64,000 nt of DNA, taken from assembly GCA_947503155.1 (NCBI GenBank), contig CANNCL010000001.1:248001-312000 (forward strand), in the 5' to 3' direction. Under the pieces are notes generated by a model. That model saw only the letters and a list, made by a program, of their open reading frames with translations. It was not told the origin of the DNA and did no database searches. Below are positions 46,475 through 55,193 of this stretch, piece after piece. Both the position numbers and the translations under genes were made by a program. Numbering within the stretch: position 1 is the stretch's first letter; every line of letters begins with the position of its first letter. Source of the DNA: an uncultured Erythrobacter sp. (lineage in GTDB: Bacteria; Pseudomonadota; Alphaproteobacteria; Sphingomonadales; Sphingomonadaceae).

Positions 46475-46559
46475 TTGCAACCTATCTAACGCCTTCGCCG
46501 CCAATCGCAAAATCGCGCCCGAAATTAATTTAAGTTTCTAGTTGCAACCTGCAACCTAA
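46475..46559. promoter_or_regulatory. TGCAACCT repeats upstream of hxlR
   Basis: TTGCAACCTAT at 46475-46485, TTGCAACCT at 46542-46550 and TGCAACCTAA at 46550-46559. The middle copy is part of the palindrome GTTGCAAC. The sites flank the likely hxlR promoter and are plausible operators. Confidence 0.5.
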
Positions 46560-46648
46560 TCGCATAGGTAGTGAATCGCAACTGGTTTCGATATGAAACT
46601 TTGTGAAGCATGATTACCAACTAAACCTACGAACATAAGGACTATGTG

Positions 46649-46990
46649 ATGACCCTCTCCCTCCCCCGCACTGGCCGCTTCACCGTTTTCGCACTGGCTC
46701 TGATTTACACCGGTCTTAGCTTTGGCGTGGCGACCTCCTCTGCCCCGCTCGCGGCTCAAGGCGGCGCCTATTACACCGCCACCCTCGCTCAGCCCGCTGA
46801 CGATGACCGCGCGGTTGCTGGCGGCGTTGCCTGGAATTGCCGAGGCACCACCTGCGTAGCCAATAAGGGCTCATCGCGCGCATCGCGCGTGTGCCGCGGT
46901 CTTGCCCGTGAATTTGGTGAAATTACAAACTTCACTGCCAACGGCGAAGCACTGGCTGAAGACAAGCTGGCCCGCTGCAACGGCAACTAA
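46649..46990 (+). CDS. Small secreted protein, CC_3515-like
   Basis: 113 residues with a signal peptide (ends near APLAAQG). The mature part has four Cys in the order WNCRGTTCVAN ... RVCRGLAREFGEITNF ... RCNGN, which suits two disulfides. It resembles the CC_3515 extracytoplasmic domain of alphaproteobacteria, whose role is unknown. ATG 46649 has AAGGA at 8-base spacing. A terminator follows. Confidence 0.7.
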   Translation: MTLSLPRTGRFTVFALALIYTGLSFGVATSSAPLAAQGGAYYTATLAQPADDDRAVAGGVAWNCRGTTCVANKGSSRASRVCRGLAREFGEITNFTANGEALAEDKLARCNGN

Positions 46991-47043
46991 ATCGCACCCC
47001 AAATTCCCCGTCCGCCGCTCTCCATGCGGGCGGGCACTCAAAG

Positions 47044-47088
47044 CCCCCGGCGCAGCACGTTCCCCAGATGCTGCGACCGGGGGTTTTT
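47044..47088 (+). terminator. Terminator between the CC_3515-like and HAD genes
   Basis: CCCCCGGCGCAGCA / TGCTGCGACCGGGGG stem with a single-base bulge and a loop of about 11 bases, then TTTTT. It reaches the HAD stop codon and may serve both strands. Confidence 0.88.
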
Positions 47089-47716
47089 ATGTGAGAAACT
47101 GCGCTGATTTGAGCTGCTGCTCCAACGCGGCCGCATCGGTGAACAGATGCGCATCCCAGCCGCGCGCTTTTGCGGCGGCGACATTGCCGGGATTGTCATC
47201 GGTAAAGAACAGCGCATTGCCGGGCCGTCCGCTGCGCGCTTCCACCAATTCGTAGATTCGCGGATCAGGTTTGGCGAGTTTTTCGGTGCCTGAGACGATA
47301 ATGTCTTCAAACACATCAAAGATGGCGTGTTGCGCGCGAAACTGCGTAAAAAGCTCATCACCGAAATTGGTGAGGCAAAACAGCGGAACGCCGCGTTCAT
47401 GCAGGCGCCGCACGATCTCGTGAACGCCTTCCACGGGCGACGCAGCCGTTTCATTAAAGCGCGCAGCATAGGCCGCAATCCGCAGCGCCTGATCGGGAAA
47501 TTCCGCGATTCGCCCCGGCAACATTTCACCCAGCGTCACACCGCGATCGTGTTGAAAATGCCATTCTTCGGTGACGACATTCGACAAGAACCAATCCAGT
47601 TCGGCCTCATCTTCGATAATCTTTTCAAACAATGCGCGCAGCTGCCAATGGAACAGCACCCGGCCAATATCGAACACCACCGCTTTGGTGGCGGCCCTTG
47701 CGACGGCATCGTTCAA
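47087..47716 (-). CDS. HAD-IA family phosphatase, YihX-like
   Basis: About 209 residues. Motif I is FDIGRVLF (nucleophile Asp), motif II LTNFG near 115, motif III Lys in KLAKPDPRIYE and motif IV FTDDNPGN near 178. The DxG form of motif I is as in YihX-type sugar-phosphate phosphatases. TTG 47716 is preferred because GAGGAG is then 8 bases upstream; GTG 47725 would abut it. Confidence 0.85.
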   Translation of the reverse strand: MNDAVARAATKAVVFDIGRVLFHWQLRALFEKIIEDEAELDWFLSNVVTEEWHFQHDRGVTLGEMLPGRIAEFPDQALRIAAYAARFNETAASPVEGVHEIVRRLHERGVPLFCLTNFGDELFTQFRAQHAIFDVFEDIIVSGTEKLAKPDPRIYELVEARSGRPGNALFFTDDNPGNVAAAKARGWDAHLFTDAAALEQQLKSAQFLT

Positions 47717-47738
47717 AACGCACACTCCTCAAACAGCT

Positions 47739-47773
47739 GCGGCCCGCTCTCCAAGATGGAGGCGGGCCGCTGC
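47739..47773. terminator. Hairpin between rpmJ and the HAD gene
   Basis: GCGGCCCGC / GCGGGCCGC 9-bp arms. On the plus strand it is followed by TGCTTTT, on the minus strand by a short TTT. It probably ends or attenuates rpmJ transcription. Confidence 0.55.
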
Positions 47774-47815
47774 TTTTCATCGGCCACCATCACAGCAGCC
47801 GGCCATTCAAACCGA

Positions 47816-47941
47816 TTAGCCCTGACGGGCTTTAAAGCGGCGATTGGTCTTGTTGATGACATAGGTCCGCCCACGGCGGCGAATCACGCGGCAATCGCGG
47901 TGACGGTTCTTCAGCGACTTAAGGCTGTTACGGACTTTCAT
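47816..47941 (-). CDS. rpmJ: 50S ribosomal protein L36, zinc-ligand-free form
   Basis: 41 residues, [19 protein letters not shown] at the start and [10 protein letters not shown] at the end. Only one Cys is present, so the C-x2-C zinc site of classical L36 is absent; this form is usual in alphaproteobacteria. Its small size makes it easy to miss. Confidence 0.95.
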   Translation of the reverse strand: MKVRNSLKSLKNRHRDCRVIRRRGRTYVINKTNRRFKARQG

Positions 47942-48005
47942 GATTTCTTCCCGGGAATAAAACAGGTGCCACAGGCGTTCTGCGGCCCTCAAATTTCAAG
48001 CCGCG

Positions 48006-48034
48006 CACCTAAGCGGCGAATCGCCGCACGTCAA
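48006..48034 (-). promoter_or_regulatory. Candidate rpmJ promoter with a palindromic spacer
   Basis: Minus-strand TTGACG (48029-48034), 17-base spacer, TAGGTG (48006-48011). The spacer contains a 15-base dyad GCGGCGA-T-TCGCCGC. The -35 element overlaps the galE stop codon. Confidence 0.45.
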
Positions 48035-49056
48035 CCATTTCCCCGATCTGATGATGACATCGAAGCGAGCTTTCGTTCCCAGGCCAGTGCATGAGCAATG
48101 ATCACATCGAGATCATCATGCTGCGGTTGCCACGGCACGGTGGAACGAATGCGCGATGGATCAGAAATCAACGACCCCGGATCACCCGCCCGGCGCGGCT
48201 CCATCCGCCGGTCAATTTTCAAATTCGTGACCCGGTCGACCGCGTCGAGAACCTCCATCACCGAGAAACCCCGGCCATACCCGCAATTCATGGTCAAGCA
48301 GCGCTCTGGCTGGTCCATGAGCGCCGCCAGCGCAAGGACATGGGCGGAGGCGAGATCGCTGACATGGATATAGTCGCGCACCCCGGTTCCATCCGGCGTG
48401 TCATAGTCTGTGCCGAAAACGCTCACCGATTCGCGCTTACCCAGCGCCGTTTCCAATGCGACTTTGATCAAATGCGTCGCGCCGGCCGTTGATTGCCCTG
48501 TGCGTCCCTGAGGGTCGGCCCCGGCGACATTGAAATAGCGCAGCACGCAATAATTGATGTCATGCGCCAATGCCGTGTCAGCAAGCATTTGTTCCGTCAT
48601 CAATTTCGACCAGCCATACGGATTGATCGGGACACGCGGCGTGTCTTCGCTAACCGGAGAAACGTCAGGGATACCGTAGGTCGCGGCAGTGGACGAGAAG
48701 ATGAAATGCGCGATGCCCGCCTTCACCGCCGCTTCGATCAAAGCGCGGCTTCGCACGGTGTTGTTGTGGTAATATTTAAGCGGATCACTAACGCTTTCGG
48801 GCACAATGATGGAGCCTGCAAAATGCATGATCGCGCCGGTGCCTTGTTCAGCGAATATCCGGGCGAGCAGTTCGCCGTCCTCAATATCACCCTCATAAAA
48901 CGGCACATCATCTGGCACCGCAAAACGAAATCCCGTCGACAAATTGTCGATCACCACTGCGCCCCAACCGGCATCTTTGAGAGCATGAACAGCGTGGCTG
49001 CCGATATAACCGGCCCCGCCGGTCACAAGGACGGATGGTTTTAACGTCTCAGACAT
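48031..49056 (-). CDS. galE: UDP-glucose 4-epimerase
   Basis: Interconverts UDP-glucose and UDP-galactose for surface glycans. 341 residues with NAD motif TGGAGYIGS near 13, FSSTAATYG near 125 and catalytic Tyr-x3-Lys in NPYGWSK near 150. Its end reaches into the candidate rpmJ promoter. Confidence 0.95.
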   Translation of the reverse strand: MSETLKPSVLVTGGAGYIGSHAVHALKDAGWGAVVIDNLSTGFRFAVPDDVPFYEGDIEDGELLARIFAEQGTGAIMHFAGSIIVPESVSDPLKYYHNNTVRSRALIEAAVKAGIAHFIFSSTAATYGIPDVSPVSEDTPRVPINPYGWSKLMTEQMLADTALAHDINYCVLRYFNVAGADPQGRTGQSTAGATHLIKVALETALGKRESVSVFGTDYDTPDGTGVRDYIHVSDLASAHVLALAALMDQPERCLTMNCGYGRGFSVMEVLDAVDRVTNLKIDRRMEPRRAGDPGSLISDPSRIRSTVPWQPQHDDLDVIIAHALAWERKLASMSSSDRGNG

Positions 49057-49127
49057 GATCGGCGCTTAACAGGTAACGCCTGCAAAAGCGTGAAGATCGT
49101 GCTTTAGGTAGGCGTGTTTTGCACGAT

Positions 49128-49163
49128 CCCGTTTTGCACCCCGTTTTGCACCCCGTTTTGCAC
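49128..49163. repeat. Tandem repeat, CCCGTTTTGCAC x3
   Basis: Three perfect 12-base copies in a row, with a partial GTTTTGCAC just upstream (about 49116). It lies in the promoter region between divergent galE and the DUF4136 lipoprotein gene; copy number could vary between strains. Confidence 0.9.
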
Positions 49164-49209
49164 CGTCGCCGCCTGCGCCTATAGTGACCCATCAGAGAGG
49201 ATCATCCCC

Positions 49210-49851
49210 ATGCCCATCACCCCCCGTTTGTTTCGCCCCGCATTGATTGCAGCAAGTGCGCTCGCCCTATCTGCCTGCGCTGGCACTTACACCGGCCCGG
49301 TTGAGGTCACCCGGTTTGTGGCCGCACAACCCGCTGCACTGGGACAGGGTACAATTACGATCGAATTTCCTGAGGAAATGGAGAACCAAACCGCGCGCAA
49401 CGCATTTGCCGCCGCTGTGGCTGATGAACTTGCAGGGCTTGGCTATGATGTTGTGCCAGCTGGCTCAGCTGAGGCTGCGAACATCGCCACTATTCGCACG
49501 AGCCGCAATCCTATCGCTGCGGCAAGTTCGCGTGGCCCCGTCAGCGTCGGTGTAGGCGGCGGCCTTGGCGGCGGCAGAGGCGGATTTGGTGGCGGAGGCG
49601 GCGTTGGTATCGGTATCAATCTGGGCGGAGGGAGCAGCGGCCCCAATGTCCTGTCCGAACTGTCCGTGCGCATTACCGGCCCGGGCGGCACGAGCTTATG
49701 GGAAGGGCGCGCGCAGCAGCCAACCTCGATCAATTCGCCCTATTCCGATGTGGATGCGAGCGCGCGCACTTTGGCTGCTGCCTTGTTTGCAGGCTTTCCC
49801 GGTGGCAATGGCGAGACAATAACCATCGATGTCGACGAACTTCAGGAATAA
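49210..49851 (+). CDS. DUF4136-like lipoprotein, Gly-rich
   Basis: 213 residues with lipobox LSAC (Cys23). It shares the DUF4136 plan with the lipoprotein at 13.2 kb: [19 protein letters not shown] in the first half and [16 protein letters not shown] at the end. A 30-residue Gly-rich loop (from about 115) splits the domain. ATG 49210 starts the signal; upstream frame codons derive from the tandem repeat. It is coupled to the M14 gene one base after its stop. Confidence 0.8.
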   Translation: MPITPRLFRPALIAASALALSACAGTYTGPVEVTRFVAAQPAALGQGTITIEFPEEMENQTARNAFAAAVADELAGLGYDVVPAGSAEAANIATIRTSRNPIAAASSRGPVSVGVGGGLGGGRGGFGGGGGVGIGINLGGGSSGPNVLSELSVRITGPGGTSLWEGRAQQPTSINSPYSDVDASARTLAAALFAGFPGGNGETITIDVDELQE

Positions 49852-49852
49852 T

Positions 49853-50992
49853 ATGACCCAAATCGCAATCGACGCTGCCTTTGACAGCGGGAATATCGAA
49901 GTACTCTCCGTCGATGGGCGCAGCGCCCGGCTGGCCATTCCCAAAGACCACATGGCGGAATTTGCGCAGTGGTTTCATTTCCGCGTTTCCGGCGGGATTG
50001 GCGAAGAAGTTGAGCTTAAGATCACCGGGCTGAGCGAAAGCGCATTCCCAGGCGGCTGGCCGAATTACGACGCCTGCGTTTCAGAAGACCGCGAATATTG
50101 GGCGCGCGCGGCCAGCACCTATGACAAGGACGAAGAAGGCGGCACCCTGACAATTCGGTATGCGCCAACCTCAAATGTCAGCTGGTTTGCTTATTTTGCG
50201 CCGTATTCGATGGAACGGCATCACGATCTTGTCTCCGAAGCCGCCGCAAGCGAAGGCGTCGATTTGGTGCGTCTAACCACCACGCTCGATGGTCAACCGA
50301 TCGACATGTTGCAAATGGGCGAAGGCGGCAAACAAGTCTGGCTCTATGCGCGCCAACATCCGGGCGAAACGCAGGCCGAATGGTGGATGGAAGGGGCACT
50401 GGAATGCCTAACCGATCCCACTGATCCGGTTGCGCGCGCATTGCGCAAACATTGCCGATTGCACATCGTGCCCAATTGCAACCCAGATGGATCGCGCCGC
50501 GGCCATTTGCGCACCAATGGCGTGGGCACCAACCTCAACCGCGAATGGGCCGAGCCAAGCGCTGACAAATCTCCCGAAGTCCTAGCCATACGCGCCAAAA
50601 TGGATGAGACCGGCGTCGATTATGCAATGGACGTGCACGGGGATGAGGCGATCCCGGCAGTGTTCCTAGCGGGTTATGAAGGCATACCAAGCTGGACCGA
50701 CGCGCATGGCGAGGAATTCTATCGCTATCAGCGAATTTTGGACCGCCGCACACCCGATTTTCAGACGAAGCTGGGATATCCCAAGCCCCCGACCGGCAGA
50801 GCCAATCTGGGCATCAGCACCAATCAAGTGGCCGAGCGTTTCGGCGCCTGCGCCATGACGCTGGAGATGCCGTATAAGGATCTGGCGGACTTTCCAGAGC
50901 CAGAGCAAGGTTGGTCGCCCGAACGTTGCAAATTGTTGGCGCGTGAATGTCTTGCGGCACTGGTGGAATGGCTGGAGACAGCAGAAGGCTGA
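49853..50992 (+). CDS. M14 zinc carboxypeptidase, cytosolic (Nna1/CCP-like) type
   Basis: 379 residues, no signal peptide. An N-terminal beta-rich domain (1-130) precedes the carboxypeptidase domain. Zinc ligands are HPGE ([16 protein letters not shown] near 170) and His in MDVHGDE near 262; the catalytic Glu is in TLEMPYKD near 340. Eukaryotic homologues trim glutamates from tubulin; the bacterial substrate is unknown. Confidence 0.88.
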   Translation: MTQIAIDAAFDSGNIEVLSVDGRSARLAIPKDHMAEFAQWFHFRVSGGIGEEVELKITGLSESAFPGGWPNYDACVSEDREYWARAASTYDKDEEGGTLTIRYAPTSNVSWFAYFAPYSMERHHDLVSEAAASEGVDLVRLTTTLDGQPIDMLQMGEGGKQVWLYARQHPGETQAEWWMEGALECLTDPTDPVARALRKHCRLHIVPNCNPDGSRRGHLRTNGVGTNLNREWAEPSADKSPEVLAIRAKMDETGVDYAMDVHGDEAIPAVFLAGYEGIPSWTDAHGEEFYRYQRILDRRTPDFQTKLGYPKPPTGRANLGISTNQVAERFGACAMTLEMPYKDLADFPEPEQGWSPERCKLLARECLAALVEWLETAEG

Positions 50993-51084
50993 GCGGGCGG
51001 CTGATCCGGCGGCTGGCGATACATGATTTTACCGGCATGACCGGCCTCGCTCGTGCTATAGTGCCGGACAAAGGGAGACGGGAC

Positions 51085-51798
51085 ATGGACACATCACGCC
51101 GCATTATCGGACGCCGAACATTGCTAGCCGGATTTGGCGTGAGCGCCGCTATGGCCATTTTGCCTGCCAGTCTCAGCGCGCAAGGGCTTGGCCGGAGTTT
51201 GGGTCTCGGATCAATCCTTGGCCGCGCCAGTGACAATGCGCTGGACAAGCTGGCCGTGCCGGGCACTTTCTATGATGACGAAGACATCCGCATCGGCCTG
51301 CCGATTGTCGGCAATCTCGGCGGTCGCAGCGGCGGATTGTTCGGTTCGCTTATGAATGCAGGCAATCGATTGGGCGTGCTTGGCGAGGTCACCCGCTCGA
51401 TCAACGATGCGACAGGCGTGGCCGCAGGCGAAGCCAAGCCAATCTTCCGCGATGCGATTAATGATCTGTCCTTTAGCGACGCCCCCGGCATTGTCCGCGA
51501 AGAAGATGGCGGCACACAATATCTGCGCAATTCCGCCAATGATCGGCTGCATTCGCGGTTGGAGCCGCTGGTGGACAGCGCGCTCGACCGCGCGGGTGTC
51601 TATCGCCAGTTTGATAGTCTTGCGCAGCGGCACAGCTTCATTCGCAATGCCGGGCTGGACCGGGAAAGCATCAACCGGTCTGTCACTGATCAAGGGCTAG
51701 ACGGCATCTTTTCCTATATCGGCAATGAAGAACGCACCTTCCGCAGCAACCCCGTTGGCAATCTGGGCGGCGCTTTGGGTGACTTGCTAGGCAATTAA
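51085..51798 (+). CDS. DUF4197 secreted protein
   Basis: 237 residues with an N-terminal export signal containing twin arginines (SRRIIGRRTLLAGFGV), possibly Tat-type. The DUF4197 body includes DNALDKLAVPGTFYDDEDIRI, a Gly-rich turn and EPLVDSALDRAGVYRQFDSL. AAGGGAG precedes the ATG. The function is unknown. Confidence 0.85.
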   Translation: MDTSRRIIGRRTLLAGFGVSAAMAILPASLSAQGLGRSLGLGSILGRASDNALDKLAVPGTFYDDEDIRIGLPIVGNLGGRSGGLFGSLMNAGNRLGVLGEVTRSINDATGVAAGEAKPIFRDAINDLSFSDAPGIVREEDGGTQYLRNSANDRLHSRLEPLVDSALDRAGVYRQFDSLAQRHSFIRNAGLDRESINRSVTDQGLDGIFSYIGNEERTFRSNPVGNLGGALGDLLGN

Positions 51799-51802
51799 GC
51801 CG

Positions 51803-52243
51803 TTAGGATCGGCCGCTGAGATGCTCAGGACCAAAAGCGTGCGGCAGTAATTCTGACAAAGTGACCCGGCGCACTTCGTCTTTGCCGACACACAGCACCA
51901 GCGGATCAGTCCCGCCTAACCCTGCGATTTCGTTCAGCACCTGGCGGCACCGTCCGCACGGGGTGATCGGCGCGCCATCGCCTTTATCCAATGGGCCGGT
52001 AACCGCAACAGCGGTCAGCCCGCCCCTGCGCCCTTCGCCAAAGGCCCGCGATACAGCAATCGTTTCGGCGCATAGCGCAAGACCATAACTCGCATTTTCG
52101 ACATTGCTGCCGGTGATGATTGCCCCGTCGTCAAACAACAAAGCCGCGCCGACGTGATAATCGGAATAGGGCGCATAAGCGTGTTCGCCAGCATCCTTGG
52201 CCGCTTTAATTAACGCCGTTTCCATTTCAGCCGAGATATTCAT
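51803..52243 (-). CDS. cdd: Cytidine deaminase
   Basis: Pyrimidine salvage: deaminates cytidine to uridine. 146 residues with zinc motifs NVENASYGLALCAET (Cys-Ala-Glu) near 50 and PCGRCRQ near 95. The start overlaps the stop of the GH25-like gene by 4 bases. Confidence 0.95.
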   Translation of the reverse strand: MNISAEMETALIKAAKDAGEHAYAPYSDYHVGAALLFDDGAIITGSNVENASYGLALCAETIAVSRAFGEGRRGGLTAVAVTGPLDKGDGAPITPCGRCRQVLNEIAGLGGTDPLVLCVGKDEVRRVTLSELLPHAFGPEHLSGRS

Positions 52244-52986
52244 CGTTGCACCACCACCCATTCGATCGGCTCCTCAGAAGCTTCGCTTATCAATTGACTG
52301 TTCGCGCTCCATAACAGCCACGGACGGCCCGCATAATCCGGTTTCGCCCGGTCCCGCATCAGCCACAAATCTCTCGCAGTGCTGCGGGCGGTTCGGTGGC
52401 GATCTTCGAAGTCCTCACCTAATTGCAATAAAACCGGCTTTTGCGCGTGCAATTCGATCTGATTGACCAATGTCATCAGCTCACTTTCAACCGCCGCATC
52501 GCTGACCGAAGGGTCACAGCCTGTGGCGGTGCGCCGCAGAGCAATGGCCGGGGGCAACAATTCGGCATTGCGCGGCACCATGCGCGTGTATCGCGCAGAT
52601 TGTTCGTCCGCGCGCAGGCATGGGTCGAACGGTTGTACAATCCCGACTTTAAGCCCCGAAGCCAGTGCCGAGGACAGCCTTTCTGCAAATCCCGGATCAG
52701 GTGCGGCGCCCGTCCGCGCAAGTTCGAGATATACAAACTCCGCCCCAATCGCGCGAAGCGTCTCAAACCGTGTGCCCGACGCACCGCTCGCAATAACCGC
52801 ACCTTGTTCTGGATAGAGCGCGGCATCTGGTCGCCAACTGCGCATGTCCCACCACAACCAAACGGCAAATCCGATTGCAATCAAAGCAATCAGCGCGATG
52901 CCGCGAAAAAGCCATCGGCGCAGACCGCCGCCCTTTTTCCGGCCACTTCTGGTGCTTTTTTTCCGGCTCCGACTGGGACGCGCCAT
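52240..52986 (-). CDS. GH25-like membrane-anchored protein, probably inactive
   Basis: 248 residues: a very basic N-terminus (about 20 residues of Arg/Lys/Ser), one membrane segment (RGIALIALIAIGFAVWLWW) and a periplasmic domain that looks like GH25 lysozyme (FVYLELARTG; VGIVQPFDPC; KPVLLQLGEDFEDR; AGRPWLLWSANSQL). The catalytic Asp of the usual DVSxxQ start is not visible (the equivalent reads AVIASGAS), nor is the later Asp-x-Glu. It may bind rather than cut glycans. Confidence 0.65.
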   Translation of the reverse strand: MARPSRSRKKSTRSGRKKGGGLRRWLFRGIALIALIAIGFAVWLWWDMRSWRPDAALYPEQGAVIASGASGTRFETLRAIGAEFVYLELARTGAAPDPGFAERLSSALASGLKVGIVQPFDPCLRADEQSARYTRMVPRNAELLPPAIALRRTATGCDPSVSDAAVESELMTLVNQIELHAQKPVLLQLGEDFEDRHRTARSTARDLWLMRDRAKPDYAGRPWLLWSANSQLISEASEEPIEWVVVQR

Positions 52987-52995
52987 TTGCTCGCC

Positions 52996-53514
52996 TCAAC
53001 CCTTAATGTGGAGCACACAGATCAGCGTGAACAGGCGGCGAGCGGTTGCAAAATCGGTTTCGACTTTGCCTTCCAAACGTTCCACCAGCAATTCCGCTGC
53101 GCTGTTGTGAATGCCCCGCCGGGCCATATCGATTGTCTCAATCTCAGCCGGGGTCGCCTTTCGAATCGCCTGATAATAACTGTCACAGATCGCGAAATAT
53201 TCGCGGATCGGGCGGCGAAAGCGCGCAAGCCCAATCAGCAAGCTTTCCAGCGCAGTCTCATCAGCATCGGCAATGTCCATTGCCAAACGTCCATCTCGCA
53301 CCGCCAATTTCAAGCGGTACGGCCCTTTTGCGCCGCGTTCTGCGCTGCGCACTGGTTTGAAGATATTTTCTTCAATCAGATCATATATCGCGACCCGGCG
53401 CTCTTGCTCCACATCTGCGTTGCGCCACAGAATCGTCTCTTCATCGAGCTCAATATGAGCAACGCGCTGAGAATTTTGCGGCAAATGCGCGGAATCGGGG
53501 GGGAGGCTTGCCAT
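52996..53514 (-). CDS. UPF0262 family protein
   Basis: 172 residues matching UPF0262 of alphaproteobacteria: RVAHIELDEETI near 18, ERRVAIYDLIEENIF near 40, IREYFAICDSYYQAI near 105, and a C-terminal helix FATARRLFTLICVLHI. Cytosolic, function unknown. It lies 9 bases before the GH25-like gene and divergent from dnaB. Confidence 0.9.
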   Translation of the reverse strand: MASLPPDSAHLPQNSQRVAHIELDEETILWRNADVEQERRVAIYDLIEENIFKPVRSAERGAKGPYRLKLAVRDGRLAMDIADADETALESLLIGLARFRRPIREYFAICDSYYQAIRKATPAEIETIDMARRGIHNSAAELLVERLEGKVETDFATARRLFTLICVLHIKG

Positions 53515-53588
53515 GATCACAGTCGCCTTCGCAGATTGGGGGGGCACACTTCAAGCGTTTAGGCCCGAACTCACCTTCGCAATCCCCG

Positions 53589-53597
53589 CTATCCACA
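53589..53597 (+). promoter_or_regulatory. DnaA-box-like site upstream of dnaB
   Basis: CTATCCACA differs from TTATCCACA at one base. It is 79 bases before the dnaB start, inside the UPF0262/dnaB divergent region. Confidence 0.35.
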
Positions 53598-53675
53598 GCG
53601 CTATAGGCTTTGCCAAAAATTTATTCATGCGCGCAAGGCTTGCAAGCAAGGGCGTCACGCGGCCATTGAGCGCAC

Positions 53676-55193
53676 ATGGCCGAACCTGAAATACTCACAC
53701 TTGTGTCCGATGATAATGGCACTGCGCGCAAACTGCCCTCCAACCTAGAGGCGGAGGCGGCATTCCTGGGCGCGGTGCTGATCGACAACCGCGTGATCGA
53801 AGAATTGCAAACCCCGATCCAGCCGCACCATTTTTTTGAACCGCTGCATGAGCGCATCTACGCGCGTATTTTGGCGCTGATCGAACGCAACGCAACCGCA
53901 TCGCCGGTTACATTGCGCCCGCATTTTGAGGCGGATGAAGCGCTGAAAGAGTTGGGCGGTCCCAAATATCTCGGGCAATTGACTGCCAACGGTGCGGGTC
54001 TGTTGGCTCCGCGCGAATTGGCGCAACAGATTTATGATCTCGCCTTGCTGCGGGAACTTGTGAGTGTCGGACGCGGCCTGGTCGAAGGGGCGATGGACAC
54101 CTCGGAAGAGACCGATCCGATGGACCGGATCTCTCAGGCCGAAGCCGACCTGTATAAAGTCGCCGAAGGCGCGTCGACCGGCAGTGATGCGTCAAGCTTC
54201 CGCGACGCCTCTCTCACAGCGATCAAGATGGTTGAGGCCGCCATGAATTCGGGCGGGGGTCTGTCCGGTAAAACGTCAGGTCTGGAATCAATCGATCAGA
54301 AAACCGCCGGCCTGCACGATTCCGACCTTATCATCCTCGCCGGGCGTCCCGGCATGGGCAAAACGTCGCTCGCCACCAATATCGCCTTCAATTGCGCCGA
54401 AGAGCACCTCAAATGGCAGCAAGATGGCGGCGAGCATCAATATGGCGCACCCACCGCATTTTTCAGCCTGGAGATGAGCGCCGACCAGCTCGCAACGCGT
54501 ATTTTGGCGGAACAATCCGAAGTTTCTTCCGAAGCGCTTCGCAGTGGTAAGCTTACCCGCGAGGATTTTCAGAAACTCAGCTTTGCCAGCCAGCGTTTGG
54601 CGGAGTTGCCGCTATTTATCGATGATACGCCGGCTTTGACGATTGGCGCGCTGCGCACACGCGCGCGGCGGCTGAAACGGCGCCATGACATCGGGCTGAT
54701 CGTGGTCGATTATCTGCAATTGCTGCAAGGTTCGGGCCGCGCCAATGACAACCGTGTCAATGAAATCTCAGAGATCAGCCGTGGCCTAAAGACGCTGGCG
54801 AAAGAGCTCAGCTGCCCAGTGATCGCCCTGTCCCAGCTAAGCCGTGCGGTCGAACAGCGCGAAGATAAGCGCCCGATGCTTTCGGATCTGCGCGAATCGG
54901 GCTCGATTGAGCAAGATGCCGATATGGTTTGGTTCATCTACCGCGAGGATTACTACCTCGAAGCCGTGCGGCCAGATATGCCCAATCCCGACGGTTCCAG
55001 TTCCCCAGAAGTGCAAGACAAATACAGCCAGTGGGAGGCGACCTATCTTGAGAAAAAGAACCGGGCGACGCTGATCGTGTCAAAACAGCGCCACGGTTCA
55101 ACCGGCAATGTCCCGCTGCATTTCCAGAGCGAGTTCACCAAGTTTACCTCGCCCAATATGCGCGATTATTCGAGCTGGGATGAAGGTGAATAG
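53676..55193 (+). CDS. dnaB: Replicative DNA helicase DnaB
   Basis: The hexameric fork helicase. 505 residues: an N-terminal primase-contact domain (NLEAEAAFLGAVLIDNRVIEE), a linker, and a RecA-like domain with Walker A GRPGMGKTSLA near 224, Walker B VVDYLQLLQG near 349 and the LRESGSIEQDAD arginine-finger region near 408. No intein. Its last 28 bases overlap the convergent phospholipase D gene. Confidence 0.97.
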   Translation: MAEPEILTLVSDDNGTARKLPSNLEAEAAFLGAVLIDNRVIEELQTPIQPHHFFEPLHERIYARILALIERNATASPVTLRPHFEADEALKELGGPKYLGQLTANGAGLLAPRELAQQIYDLALLRELVSVGRGLVEGAMDTSEETDPMDRISQAEADLYKVAEGASTGSDASSFRDASLTAIKMVEAAMNSGGGLSGKTSGLESIDQKTAGLHDSDLIILAGRPGMGKTSLATNIAFNCAEEHLKWQQDGGEHQYGAPTAFFSLEMSADQLATRILAEQSEVSSEALRSGKLTREDFQKLSFASQRLAELPLFIDDTPALTIGALRTRARRLKRRHDIGLIVVDYLQLLQGSGRANDNRVNEISEISRGLKTLAKELSCPVIALSQLSRAVEQREDKRPMLSDLRESGSIEQDADMVWFIYREDYYLEAVRPDMPNPDGSSSPEVQDKYSQWEATYLEKKNRATLIVSKQRHGSTGNVPLHFQSEFTKFTSPNMRDYSSWDEGE

